Source of the DNA: Pichia kudriavzevii
Lineage: Eukaryota; Ascomycota; Pichiomycetes; Pichiales; Pichiaceae
Assembly: GCF_003054445.1 (NCBI RefSeq)
Contig: NC_042509.1
Coordinates: 930,001-994,000, forward strand
Length of the DNA: 64,000 nucleotides
Direction of reading: 5' to 3'
The position numbers and the translations under genes were made by a program. Positions 1-9,203 of the stretch are shown here, piece by piece. The notes under the pieces were generated by a model, which saw nothing but the letters and a program-made list of their open reading frames with translations, had not been told where the DNA came from and made no database searches. Within the stretch, counting starts at the first letter, position 1. The number at the start of each line of letters is the position of its first letter.

Positions 1-357
1 TGGGGCAAGTTCAGACCTGGAGTTGTTCCTCCAAAGTCTCAGGCAGAACTAGAGAGACTCACCAATCATAAGCCGGCACCCAAACCGTTGAATCCAAACG
101 TTTTCAAGCTGCCGCCAGGTACAGTTTCCATGTCAATGCCATCCATGCCAATGGTTCCACAAATGCCTATGGCTCCCCAAATGGCCATGCCAATGCCGCC
201 TCAACCTGCCATTGTTTCCCCCGGTGACCCCAGAATCGGCGGTGTCTTGTGCCCAAGATGCAAGGGTAGAGGTATGGTGCATTTCTTCCTAGATCTTGAA
301 AGATGCCACGTCTGTAATGGATTGGGAAGGGTTGCTTCTAACGGTAGACCGCTATAA
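1..357 (+). CDS. HUA1: HUA1-like zinc-finger protein, 3' part only
   Basis: The frame is open from base 1, so the N-terminus lies outside the window; 118 residues are visible. The segment begins WGKFRPG, continues through a Met/Pro-rich stretch (repeated MPM, PQM), and ends in two DnaJ-type cysteine pairs, CPRCKGRG and CHVCNGLG, close to the C-terminus. S. cerevisiae Hua1 is a cytoplasmic protein of about 200 residues with the same C-terminal J-protein-like zinc motif, linked to actin-patch and endocytic assembly. The call rests on the zinc motif and its position, because the Met/Pro region is low complexity. It converges on BRF1, with 175 bases between the two stops. Confidence 0.65.
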   Translation, partial: WGKFRPGVVPPKSQAELERLTNHKPAPKPLNPNVFKLPPGTVSMSMPSMPMVPQMPMAPQMAMPMPPQPAIVSPGDPRIGGVLCPRCKGRGMVHFFLDLERCHVCNGLGRVASNGRPL

Positions 358-532
358 TGACCGTATTCTCCTTACACATCCTCTAGAATATGTATGTATA
401 TTTCCATTTTCCTTGCGTCACTTACTTAATTTAATGAGTTTTCTCTACTATTTTATACATTTACGCCCACCCAGAAGATAACAACAGAGAAACTCTTACT
501 TTCTGAAACGTAAAAAAAAAAGAAAAGATATG

Positions 533-2203
533 TTAATCATCAAATAAACTGTTCACTGCGTTGTAGTTGATTTTTTTGCTCAATGTCTTGCTTGTCAATA
601 AAGCCTTGGCATTGTCTGTAGCAGAGGAATTCCCAGACATAGTTGCACGCATAAACCCAGCAAACCCACCCAAGCCACTCTGCTTGTTTTCTGTCTCACC
701 GCTTTCTTCCTTCTTACGGCGCTTTCTTGTCTGAGTGGAATGTCCAGCAATCTTGTCCGTTTCCACCTTGAGCCTCTTTCGTTCTTGTTCAACAAGAAAG
801 TCATGGTTGGTACCCACCCATAGTCGCTCCTTCAATTCACTTTCTTCTTTGCTTAAAATAAGAGCGTTTAGTTCATCATCATCAATCAATTTATCCAATT
901 CTTCTTCGTCGTCAGGTATCTTTTTTAGCATCTCCTCCGTCGTTGGTAATGTTGTCAATAAATTTCTAGGCTTATTTTCTTCGATCATTTTTTCTATCTC
1001 ACTTTGCCCCTTTGGCATGCTTGTATTTCGTTCGGAATCGTCCTCCTCGTTTATGTATTCGTAGTTAGGCTCAATGGAAATCCCACTCTCGTTATCTATT
1101 TCCACACAAGTGCTACCATCTTTGAAGGTTAGCTTGCTCGTGATTTTTCTGGACAAGTCACGCTTCTTCCTGTCCAAGATTCTCTTTATATTCATTTGTA
1201 TTTCGTCCTCGGTGATGTCGGCGTCTTCCAACATGGCCCCTAAAACCGGATCGTTCATCATCTTATCACCTGCAGATTCTAGCTCTTTAAGTTCCTGTCG
1301 TAGTTTGGACTCGCTATCTTTACCTTTCACATAAGATGGCGGCAAAGCCGCCTCCACCTTCTTGCCAGCCTTGAATTCTTCAACCGTCAACTTGGAGGCA
1401 TTGCTTTTCTTGAATTCATGAAGTCTCTGCTGGATCGTTGGGGCACTGACATGTGTAACAGCAACAATTTCTAAATGCGACCTTCTGAAATTATTCATAC
1501 GTGCAGAAAGTAAGATACATGCGCCAGCTATACCAGCAGGTCTTCTACCCTCGTATAACCAATCGTTTGACATTCTTTTGGCTAGCTTTTTGGCATCATT
1601 TATGACTTTGGGTGTTTTCTTCCCAAAGTTGAGTTTTTCAGCAAAATGTTGGATATATAACGACGGATCGACTAGTGGCAATCCAGTAATATGCAAAGCT
1701 TTAACCATTTTCAGAAACGTGGCGCCGATGGCATAAACACTAACTTGTAATCTTATTGAGAAATCAATCAGCATATGATGAGTGTTAAACTTTCTGCAGG
1801 CAATATACAAGCACGCTGCAATGACATTCTGTGATCTTCGACCTTGTACAAAGTTGTTTGTTAATGCCAATTTAAACCACGAATGAGCACTATCGGATAC
1901 ATGCTCGGGTATGCCCAATGCTAATGCGACATTCTTGATTCTCCTTTTACCGTTTTGGATGGTCTGCTCCCTAGACTCTAGAGACCCACGGTTACCAAAG
2001 GAGGCTCCACTCTGATCGTTACTGACATAGGAACCTTGCACAGTTGCACCTCCGGCAGCATTTTCAGAGAAGGTCACCTCAGAGACAATTGGATTCTCCT
2101 CTTGAACAGCACCACAGTTGGTGCACGCCAAATCACCTGACGCGGTGTGGTATTCCCTGGTAAATGATGTTCCACCACATTGCTTACACGCTTTAGCAGC
2201 CAT
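533..2203 (-). CDS. BRF1: TFIIIB subunit Brf1 (TFIIB-related factor)
   Basis: 556 residues. Brf1 joins TBP and Bdp1 in TFIIIB to recruit RNA polymerase III to tRNA and 5S genes. Visible parts in order: an N-terminal zinc ribbon (C6, C9, C27, C30), two TFIIB-type cyclin repeats at about residues 80-280 (YIACRKFNT; GRRPAGIAGACILLSAR), a charged linker, the conserved C-terminal homology block at about 425-485 (LDKLIDDDELNALILSKEE; LWVGTNHDFL) that binds TBP and Bdp1, and a Lys/Arg-rich segment. Length is close to the S. cerevisiae protein (596 aa). The start is the ATG at 2203, directly before the zinc ribbon. Confidence 0.97.
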   Translation of the reverse strand: MAAKACKQCGGTSFTREYHTASGDLACTNCGAVQEENPIVSEVTFSENAAGGATVQGSYVSNDQSGASFGNRGSLESREQTIQNGKRRIKNVALALGIPEHVSDSAHSWFKLALTNNFVQGRRSQNVIAACLYIACRKFNTHHMLIDFSIRLQVSVYAIGATFLKMVKALHITGLPLVDPSLYIQHFAEKLNFGKKTPKVINDAKKLAKRMSNDWLYEGRRPAGIAGACILLSARMNNFRRSHLEIVAVTHVSAPTIQQRLHEFKKSNASKLTVEEFKAGKKVEAALPPSYVKGKDSESKLRQELKELESAGDKMMNDPVLGAMLEDADITEDEIQMNIKRILDRKKRDLSRKITSKLTFKDGSTCVEIDNESGISIEPNYEYINEEDDSERNTSMPKGQSEIEKMIEENKPRNLLTTLPTTEEMLKKIPDDEEELDKLIDDDELNALILSKEESELKERLWVGTNHDFLVEQERKRLKVETDKIAGHSTQTRKRRKKEESGETENKQSGLGGFAGFMRATMSGNSSATDNAKALLTSKTLSKKINYNAVNSLFDD

Positions 2204-2422
2204 GGCTATATTTCTCCTTTTGCTTGGAGAACGTGTGTGTCGAAAAAAGAGCTGCTAGGCATATGATTATAAACTTAATCGTTAAGCACCTTACAAACAC
2301 CTTCTATAAAAAAAAAAACATTCATCACCGCGTTTGTTGACTCGAGTGAGTTCTCTAACCTTAGCTGGGTTTATGATGAGATTTTACTCTGCTTTTATAT
2401 ATTAACTCGGTGCTGGAGTTTA

Positions 2423-4162
2423 TCATAGGTATCCACGAGCTTGGACCCATTCTAGCCATTGGTGAACGGTGTCATCGAAAATGCTGTCAATTGGTTCCGA
2501 AGGAGTTGCTTCTTTGATTACTACAACCCACTGTTGTGGAGAAAATCGTTTATAAAGACCCCAATGATTGCGTCCGATTTTTGTTAATTTTTCGTAACTG
2601 TGCCCTTGGGCAATATGATGTAGTTGTTTGTCTTCCATCAGGGCAATGATTCTAAGAGTTTTCAAAGCTGTGGATTTGTCAGGAACATCCGATATCCCAA
2701 GTGACTTTTCAATCAGCTCCTTCTGCGATTGAAGTTGATACTTGTACGAATCTTCATCTGGTGGTAGAATGTTTATGGATGAGAAGTATTTGCAATCATC
2801 ATATATAATGTATCTAAACTCTTCCTTTTTCTTCAAAGAGTCGATTTGTTTCAGAATTAGTTCTTGTAGATAAGTGTTGTACATATCAGTAATAGTATTT
2901 GATAATTGTTGATAGTCTACCTCGGCAGTTTCCCTGTACAGGAAAACAAACATAATTCCATTAACTTCATAAACAACCAATTTGGGATTATCCCATGTTC
3001 CGTCTTGCTTTTGCAGGTGGAACGTTTGAAGAATTTCTCCCTTTTTGGTCAATCCCAGAATGTACTGGCCGTTTGCTAAAGAATCCTCTTCTGTAATTGG
3101 CTCTTCATTCTCTTGGTTTACATCAGGTTCTGCCTCTCCGTCTCCGCGGCTCCAATACGAGTATAGTGTGTTCCATGGTGTAGTGACAACTGCGTCGCCA
3201 ATATTCTTCATTGTTCCCATAACAGGCACATATGATTCAACTGCATCTATTAAATCACCGACAGGATTGAAAACATTCTCTGAGAGTTGTTCCTGTAGAT
3301 ACCACGCAGGTGAGAGTATGGATCTCTCGAATAACCCCCCACTTGGAGTGACCGAATCCAATCTCTTTAATTGGTCATTGTATTGTTTCAATGATGGCCA
3401 GTTCCCATAAGTTAATGAATATGTGCTTAATCCTAAATAAATATCAAGATCTTTTAGGTAGTTAATCAAGTCACTTGCGTGGTATATAGATGAATCGTGT
3501 ATAACTCCCCAGTTCTTATTAGGTATCCAATTTGAATTGATTATTATGATATCCTGCAAGTAATCGTCAAGTAAACCGGCTACAGCATCGTTTAGGTTTT
3601 TCGTGAACCCAAATGGCTTTTCCACACACGAATAACGCACTCCTTCTAATAAACCTAGCATTCCATCTCTGGAGGTAAAGCACGACGAGTCGAACTCATA
3701 TTTATTGGTGATCCACTGTCTCCACCATTTTTCACTTAGTAACTTGAGCCCTTCTTTTTTTATATAACAGTCTCCTAGCAAAAGAGGGCCATTGACAAGA
3801 GTGAACAATTTGAATCCATCTTCAAATTGTTTTTTCAAGTTGACGGCATCTGCCAAACCATGGATCTTTCTGAATTTTGCAAACCACATAAACTCACCAA
3901 CCACACCGAAAACCGTACGTGACTTGTCGGTTTCGATTGCCTCCAAATCAGCTTTCTCTCCGTTGTTGAATTGGTTACCGAGTTCACATATTGCGGATAC
4001 TACTCCGACTTGTTTCACCATCTCGTCATCAAGCATGTCGAGGCCATTATCTACTTTGTCATTTCTATCGGTATGTATATAACATAGAATTTGTAGTAGT
4101 TGAGAAGCCGTGTCCTCACAAGATAGAGCCCACTTGGGATTGAAAATACAAAAGTCGTCCAT
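2423..4162 (-). CDS. CCZ1: Ccz1-like subunit of the Mon1-Ccz1 Rab7 GEF
   Basis: 579 residues from the ATG at 4162; the frame is open four codons further but with no earlier ATG. The N-terminus (FCIFNPKWALSCEDTASQLL, then ILCYIHTD and KQVGVVSAICEL) has the pattern of the Ccz1 longin domain. Ccz1 with Mon1 activates the Rab GTPase Ypt7 for late-endosome and vacuole fusion. No membrane segment or signal peptide is seen. The middle and C-terminal parts are divergent and were not matched motif by motif. The gene is divergent from SRP54, with 239 bases between start codons. Confidence 0.72.
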   Translation of the reverse strand: MDDFCIFNPKWALSCEDTASQLLQILCYIHTDRNDKVDNGLDMLDDEMVKQVGVVSAICELGNQFNNGEKADLEAIETDKSRTVFGVVGEFMWFAKFRKIHGLADAVNLKKQFEDGFKLFTLVNGPLLLGDCYIKKEGLKLLSEKWWRQWITNKYEFDSSCFTSRDGMLGLLEGVRYSCVEKPFGFTKNLNDAVAGLLDDYLQDIIIINSNWIPNKNWGVIHDSSIYHASDLINYLKDLDIYLGLSTYSLTYGNWPSLKQYNDQLKRLDSVTPSGGLFERSILSPAWYLQEQLSENVFNPVGDLIDAVESYVPVMGTMKNIGDAVVTTPWNTLYSYWSRGDGEAEPDVNQENEEPITEEDSLANGQYILGLTKKGEILQTFHLQKQDGTWDNPKLVVYEVNGIMFVFLYRETAEVDYQQLSNTITDMYNTYLQELILKQIDSLKKKEEFRYIIYDDCKYFSSINILPPDEDSYKYQLQSQKELIEKSLGISDVPDKSTALKTLRIIALMEDKQLHHIAQGHSYEKLTKIGRNHWGLYKRFSPQQWVVVIKEATPSEPIDSIFDDTVHQWLEWVQARGYL

Positions 4163-4211
4163 ACCAACAGACAACCAACATTAAAACAAAAGGAAAAAAA
4201 AATAAAAACAC

Positions 4212-4427
4212 ATGTACAAGGAGGACACGATTGCTGAGCCGAGAAAAATGTACTTTGTCAGAAACTGCCAATTTTCAAAATACAGCGAAGATGAAAATCA
4301 TCAAAGTTGGATTTGTTCACCACTTAGGAATTGTTTGTTGGGTGACGCCCTAGATTTCATTACTTCTGTATTTGAGGATTTGGCAAGAGAACTAGAAGAC
4401 TATGGTTTTAGCAGATTTAGGTCGTAG
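4212..4427 (+). CDS. Possible upstream ORF overlapping the SRP54 start
   Basis: An ATG-initiated 71-codon frame fills nearly all of the CCZ1-SRP54 intergenic space and ends with TAG inside SRP54, 23 bases past the SRP54 ATG, in a different frame. The peptide is acidic with four cysteines and I do not recognise it. If SRP54 transcripts begin upstream of 4212, ribosomes would translate this before or instead of SRP54, so it could repress SRP54. It may equally be an untranslated chance frame if transcription starts further downstream. Confidence 0.3.
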   Translation: MYKEDTIAEPRKMYFVRNCQFSKYSEDENHQSWICSPLRNCLLGDALDFITSVFEDLARELEDYGFSRFRS

Positions 4428-5955
4428 GATCAACAATGCTGTCTCTGAGGCAACCAAGTCATCGGTTGTTGACGAATCAGTTGTCGACACTTTATTAAAG
4501 GAAATCTCCAATGCGTTGATGGAGGCTGATGTAGATATCAAGTTGGTTATTCAAATGAGAAAGAAACTGAAATCCAAGATTGATGACACGCCAAATGTGA
4601 ACAAGAAGAAGTTGATCCAGAAGGCTGTTTTTGACGAATTATGCGAATTAGTGGACGTTAAAGACGCCAAAGTTTTCAAGCCAAAGAAGAAGCAATGTAA
4701 CGTTATTATGTTTGTTGGTTTACAAGGTGCGGGTAAAACCACCACCTGTACAAAGGTTGCTGTTTATTACCAGAGAAGAGGATACAAAGTTGGTATGGTG
4801 TGTGCAGATACGTTCAGAGCAGGTGCATTTGATCAGTTGAAGCAAAATGCCACAAAGGCGAGGATTCCATTTTATGGTTCATACACGGAGAGTGATCCCG
4901 TTAAAGTTGCAAGTGAAGGTGTTGAGAAGTTCAAAAGGGAAAAGTTTGAAATAATTATAGTTGATACTTCCGGTAGACACCGTCAGGAGGAAGAGTTGTT
5001 TAAGGAAATGATTGAGATTGGCGATGCCGTGAAGCCAAACCAAACCATCATGGTGTTGGATGCCAGTATTGGACAAGCAGCAGAGGCGCAAGCAAGGGCA
5101 TTTAAGGAGTCATCTAATTTTGGTGCTATTATTATGACGAAAATGGATGGCCATGCCAAAGGTGGTGGTGCAATTTCTGCCGTTGCCGCCAGTAAGACAC
5201 CGATTATTTTCATTGGTACAGGAGAACATATTCACGATTTAGAGAGTTTTACGGCGAAGCAATTCATCTCCAAGCTTTTAGGTATTGGGGATATCCAAGG
5301 CTTGATGGACCATGTCAAGTCATTGAATTTGGATCAGGGAGACACAATCAAGAACTTCCAAGAGGGTAAGTTCACCTTGAAGGACTTGCAGACGCAAATG
5401 AACAACATCCTCAAGATGGGGCCGCTCTCCAAGATTGCGCAGATGTTACCTGGGGGGATTGGAGACATGATGAACCAGGTTGGAGAGGAGGAAACCAGCA
5501 AGAGATTCAAGAGAATGGTTTACATTATGGATTCCATGACCAAGCAAGAGCTGGAGAGCGATGGCTCGCCCTTTATCGATCAGCCAAGCCGGATCATACG
5601 TGTGGCCCGTGGTTCAGGAACCAGTGTTACGGAAGTTGAGGCCGTTTTGTTACAGAGAAACATGTTTGCAAGTATGGCCAGAACTACAAAGAGTATGGCC
5701 CAGGGCGGCGGGATGCCTGGAATGCCCAACATGCCCGGCATGCCATCGATGAATTCGCCACAGATGAGAAAGGCCATGCAGCAGATGCAGTCCAATCCTG
5801 CGATGATGGAGAACATCCAGAAGATGATGGGCGGTATGGGAGGTATGGGAGGTATGGGAGGCATGCCTAACCAACAGGATATGATGTCCATGATGCAAGA
5901 TCCTAAAATCAAGGCCATGGCCGAACAAATGAAGAAACAGTTTGGTCTTTCTTGA
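4402..5955 (+). CDS. SRP54: Signal recognition particle 54-kDa GTPase subunit
   Basis: 517 residues. Srp54 binds signal sequences on nascent chains and, with its receptor, uses GTP to deliver ribosomes to the ER. Visible: N domain helical bundle ([14 protein letters not shown]), G domain with P-loop GLQGAGKTT at about residue 108, [23 protein letters not shown] and [11 protein letters not shown], then the Met-rich M domain ending in [11 protein letters not shown] and a Met/Gln helix. The 9-base repeat coding GGM lies near 5830-5865. CTG at 5551-5553 encodes the conserved Leu in the KxELESDG motif, which indicates the standard leucine reading of CTG. Confidence 0.98.
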   Translation: MVLADLGRRINNAVSEATKSSVVDESVVDTLLKEISNALMEADVDIKLVIQMRKKLKSKIDDTPNVNKKKLIQKAVFDELCELVDVKDAKVFKPKKKQCNVIMFVGLQGAGKTTTCTKVAVYYQRRGYKVGMVCADTFRAGAFDQLKQNATKARIPFYGSYTESDPVKVASEGVEKFKREKFEIIIVDTSGRHRQEEELFKEMIEIGDAVKPNQTIMVLDASIGQAAEAQARAFKESSNFGAIIMTKMDGHAKGGGAISAVAASKTPIIFIGTGEHIHDLESFTAKQFISKLLGIGDIQGLMDHVKSLNLDQGDTIKNFQEGKFTLKDLQTQMNNILKMGPLSKIAQMLPGGIGDMMNQVGEEETSKRFKRMVYIMDSMTKQELESDGSPFIDQPSRIIRVARGSGTSVTEVEAVLLQRNMFASMARTTKSMAQGGGMPGMPNMPGMPSMNSPQMRKAMQQMQSNPAMMENIQKMMGGMGGMGGMGGMPNQQDMMSMMQDPKIKAMAEQMKKQFGLS

Positions 5956-6362
5956 TTACACTCTGTAGCCAGTGTACTGTGTAACCCTAAGGTAAACTAT
6001 AAATTGACGTAACCCTTTTCTAGGAGGAGTCTCAATGGGGACCAAAAGATTCGAAAATGAAAAAAAAAAAAAAGAAAAATGAAAAATGAAAAAAGAAAAA
6101 AAAACGTTTGATTTTCTCGCAATTTCCCTATTTTACCGGTATTTTCTGTAGGTGTTTAGATTTGCGCGCCCTATGCGGAAGGAGAAGGAGAGGAGGAAAA
6201 AAAAAACAAAAAAAACAGAGAGAGGGCAGAGAAGGGGAGGAAAGGCGAGGCAACAAAGTATACACTGATGGATGTTGTTGTTTCCGGTGAGGCGACTGTT
6301 GAGAGAGTTGTGACCATTACAACCGTCAGTTGAGGAGTATACTTAAAACAACCGTGTAAGTC
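5956..6362. other. Intergenic: SRP54 3' end and rhodanese promoter
   Basis: A long purine-rich poly(dA) block (about 6058-6105), a GC-richer patch at 6165-6185 and another purine tract to 6250. Poly(dA:dT) tracts like this are usual nucleosome-depleting promoter elements in yeast. I see no gene here. Confidence 0.6.
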
Positions 6363-6917
6363 ATGTCTGCTGTAAGAGCCGTATTAAAAGGTGCATTTAG
6401 AACCACTCTAAGAAGTAGTGTTGTTTTAAGAAGAACAAGAAGTTTTGCCATTGCCTCATCTGCAACTAGGCCAAACATGAGTGGAGTTTCAGTCAATGTC
6501 AAGAGTAGTGTCGACAAGACCGCAAGAAAGTACTCCTCCATGGAGGGGGCAGCGCCAGTGATTGACTTTTCCAAGATGAAGGAGATTGCCGAGAGTAAGG
6601 ACGACAAGTATGTCATTGTTGATGTTAGAGAGCCGGACGAATATTCCGCAGGCCACATTCCCGGTGCCATCAATATCCCCGTCAAGTCGAGTCCTGGTGC
6701 GCTAGGTCTCGATGCAGAGGAGTTTAAGGATACCTTTGGCTTTGAGAAGCCAGACACTAACAAGACACTAGTATTCTATTGTTTGGCTGGAGTTAGAGCA
6801 GGAATGGGTGAAGAATTGGCTTCTACATTTGGTTATGAACACCGTTTGAACTATGTTGGCTCCTTCGGTGATTGGATGAAGAACAAGGGCGAGGTTGAGA
6901 TCCCAAAACAGGCATAA
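6363..6917 (+). CDS. Mitochondrial rhodanese-domain sulfurtransferase
   Basis: 184 residues. The N-terminus is rich in Arg, Ser and Ala with no acidic residue for about 45 residues, typical of a mitochondrial presequence. A single rhodanese domain follows: VIVDVREPDEYSAGHIPGAI, then the active-site loop CLAGVR with the catalytic cysteine at residue 140, and a C-terminal Tyr/Gly/Ser-Trp block (YVGSFGDWM). The family transfers sulfane sulfur from thiosulfate or glutathione persulfide to acceptors. The closest S. cerevisiae relatives are Rdl1 and Rdl2/Aim42; I cannot choose between them. All expected active-site elements are present. Confidence 0.9.
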   Translation: MSAVRAVLKGAFRTTLRSSVVLRRTRSFAIASSATRPNMSGVSVNVKSSVDKTARKYSSMEGAAPVIDFSKMKEIAESKDDKYVIVDVREPDEYSAGHIPGAINIPVKSSPGALGLDAEEFKDTFGFEKPDTNKTLVFYCLAGVRAGMGEELASTFGYEHRLNYVGSFGDWMKNKGEVEIPKQA

Positions 6918-7896
6918 TCTTGTTCTCCCATTCGCCATTGACAATCTCAACTTTGAAACGTCTCCTATTGGGCAAATAGTTATCTCACCCAATGTTCCAA
7001 CTGTCCTTGGGCTGTCTTCCCGCCTTCCCCTTTTGTCGTTGATGTTGGTATCGGTATCGATGGCCTTGTCTATGTCCATGTCCGTGCTTGTATTCATGTT
7101 TATATATTTTCTTTTTTCCCATACTTATGTTCATAAGATTCATTCACAGTACCATTTTTTTATGATTCATGTACTTATTTACAAACTAATTTTCGATACT
7201 CTAATCATAATAGTCCGTCTTAGGATCAACGACAGATGTCAATGGTATAATAGCATCAGAGACGATGAATGTGGTGAAGGTTGTGAAAAAAAAAGAAGTT
7301 AGTTCTGTTGACGTTATACATAGTAAAAAAAGGTATAAAGTAGATTTCTTGATCTAGTAAAGTACTGATGTAAACTTCTAAAAAAGTGAGTCAAAAAAAA
7401 AAAAAACTAAAAAAAAAATGTTAGATAATAGATTCCTGATCTGTTATAGAGATCCCCAGAGTAGTGAAAAAAGGTGTGGATGCCAAAGGCAAGCCCGAGA
7501 AGTGAAACCAAGTGAAGTCAAGTGTAATGAGATGAATTGAAGAGATGAAGTGAAGATAAATTAGATTAAAAGTGAAATAATATGCAAAAAAGGAAAAGAA
7601 AAGCAAAAGTTCCAAACAATGTACGACATCCGAGGGTTGTACGCTGTAAGCATGCGACCATGCATGTGTCTATTTTCGTATGTATGTTTATGTGTAGGGG
7701 TATGTATGTCTTATTTGATAGAATCGACAGACCAACATTTTCTGCATTGTCTTTGACTGTCATATATTTTTTTGTTTTTATTTCTCGTTTCTCGTTTCTC
7801 ATTTTTTTTTGTTTTTTTTTGGTGTTTTTTTTTTAAATTTTTTTTTTTCATTCTAAATGTTGGGCTGAGCCGCATCTTATCAAAGCGCCACTTTAA
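6918..7896. other. Intergenic, low complexity, no gene seen
   Basis: Lies between two convergent genes. It holds a degenerate 6-base repeat (about 7040-7095), a degenerate AAGTGAAG-like purine repeat (about 7480-7580) and long T tracts at 7800-7850. Open frames across it start at non-ATG codons and have biased composition, so I do not call them. Confidence 0.5.
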
Positions 7897-8157
7897 TTAG
7901 ACACATTCCTTCAACTTCATATAAGTCTTGAGTCTCTCCACTTGGGCAGGAGAGAGATGATGGTCTCTAGAGTTTGTGCAGTAACTTCTAGTTGGTGAGG
8001 CATGTTGCTTGCGGAACACCGAGTTGAATATCCGCTCATCGACAATGTCTTGGTTGATAATGGACTCCACAGAAGGGGTGGTTGTGACAGCAGTAGCCGC
8101 AGTCTGTCTTAAAGGACTGAAAGTTCTCAGTTGTGTTGAAGTTCTTAATGCTCTCAT
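7897..8157 (-). CDS. Small predicted mitochondrial protein, unknown function
   Basis: 86 residues from a proper ATG. The first 30 residues carry four Arg and many Thr/Ser/Ala with no acidic residue, as in a mitochondrial targeting peptide; the remainder is charged and ends in a Lys-rich helix (LSPAQVERLKTYMKLKE). I do not recognise the family. A believable promoter lies upstream on the same strand: CACGTG at 8237-8242, TATATAA at 8287-8293, and a stress-element cluster further out, which supports it as a real, probably stress-regulated gene. No membrane segment is evident. Confidence 0.55.
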   Translation of the reverse strand: MRALRTSTQLRTFSPLRQTAATAVTTTPSVESIINQDIVDERIFNSVFRKQHASPTRSYCTNSRDHHLSPAQVERLKTYMKLKECV

Positions 8158-8286
8158 TGTATTGTAGACGTCTATAGGTTGTGTTATAGTTAAACCTTTA
8201 GGTAAATGGTGATGGTATTTGATGGATCAAAAGTAACACGTGAAATAGAAACGAAAAATCAAAATCAACAGTGGACGTGCCCCACC

Positions 8287-8293
8287 TTATATA
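8287..8293 (-). promoter_or_regulatory. TATA box (TATATAA) of the 86-aa gene
   Basis: TATATAA read on the minus strand, 130 bases upstream of the ATG at 8157, a usual spacing for a yeast TATA element. A CACGTG E-box (8237-8242) lies between it and the start. Confidence 0.5.
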
Positions 8294-8630
8294 AACTACA
8301 ACCTATACGAGGGATTTTAATAATACACGCATACGGATGAGTAATTATAATAAAATACCCCCCCCTCAGCCACGATGACAAATCTCCTCCAGGGATGGTA
8401 AATCCGAGAATGCAAAATTAAGGAGAAAACCAAAAATACAGAAAACACCGAAAAAGCTAAACGGCGAGATGGGAAAACAGAAATGGAAAATGGGATATAC
8501 GTGTATTTACAGTGACACCAACAAACGGAGAGCGCTATTTCCGCAATTCCCGCATCTCAGAAACTTCCCATGTCCGCGCGGCCTCGGCGTTTGGCCAGGC
8601 TAGCTTTTTTTTGTTCCGTGTTGTCAAAAC

Positions 8631-8643
8631 GAATTTTCAAGAA
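8631..8643. promoter_or_regulatory. Heat-shock element, three perfect units
   Basis: GAATTTTCAAGAA matches nGAAnnTTCnnGAAn exactly, the trimeric binding site of heat-shock factor Hsf1. Confidence 0.6.
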
Positions 8644-8676
8644 CTCCGCAGACCTTATCTCCGTGTTCCTGTTTTC

Positions 8677-8689
8677 TTCTAGAAAATTC
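8677..8689. promoter_or_regulatory. Heat-shock element, three perfect units
   Basis: TTCTAGAAAATTC matches nTTCnnGAAnnTTCn exactly and lies 34 bases from the preceding element, so two Hsf1 trimers could bind side by side. Confidence 0.6.
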
Positions 8690-9003
8690 TAGTGCTTGGC
8701 ACCAGTGTAGTCCTTTTTTTGTTTTTAGCTCGTCTATCCTCTAACTCCCCTTCGCGACTAGTGCCACATTTTTTTTTCTGTTTTTTTTTTTATTTTTCTC
8801 GCATAACGAAAAGAGATAAAGCAAAAATGAAAACACGGGAATTTCTTAAGGCTCAGCGCCATGTAATGTCAATCTAAAAGAACCTTACAATATTTATAAA
8901 GAGAAAGAGAGGGACAGGCAGTGTGCCATTTTCTTATCTGAAAATTGTAGTAGCAGGGAAAGTATAATAAAGGAAAATAAAAATAAAATACAATACTGGG
9001 GAA

Positions 9004-9022
9004 CCCCCCCCCCCCCCCCCCC
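9004..9022. repeat. C19 homopolymer
   Basis: Nineteen consecutive C bases followed by TCAGGGG. Such runs are prone to length change and can form G-quadruplex-type structures on the G strand. It lies 181 bases upstream of the membrane protein ATG and its edge creates CCCCT and AGGGG motifs. Confidence 0.9.
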
Positions 9023-9203
9023 TCAGGGGATAGACAATTACCGCCATGTCCCACATACGCCCACTTGATATTCTCTGTGAGTTTTGATGTAGACACTTTT
9101 ATATTATACGGTTGTTCATTGGGAGGTGTATCTACATTTGCCGTAGCTTGACGTTGTATATTCTCTGTTGCTTTGTAAATACTCACTCCAAACACTCTCC
9201 ACT

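Larger units (their letters stand above)
8158..9203. promoter_or_regulatory. Large divergent promoter with heat-shock and stress elements
   Basis: The region separates the small mitochondrial gene (minus) from the membrane protein gene (plus). It contains two perfect three-unit heat-shock elements (8631-8643 and 8677-8689), a two-unit one at 8560-8567, stress-response elements CCCCT/AGGGG near 8361, 8747-8751 and 9019-9029, and a C19 run at 9004-9022. It reads as a stress-inducible promoter; which of the two genes it drives cannot be told from sequence. Confidence 0.55.

Noticed and set aside
6895-7302. 135-codon plus-strand frame after the rhodanese gene
   Set aside because: It begins at a non-ATG codon inside the rhodanese gene, runs through low-complexity sequence and shows no recognisable domain.
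8869-9195. 108-codon minus-strand frame over the C19 tract
   Set aside because: Passes through the homopolymer as poly-Gly, and lies in the promoter of the gene at 9204.
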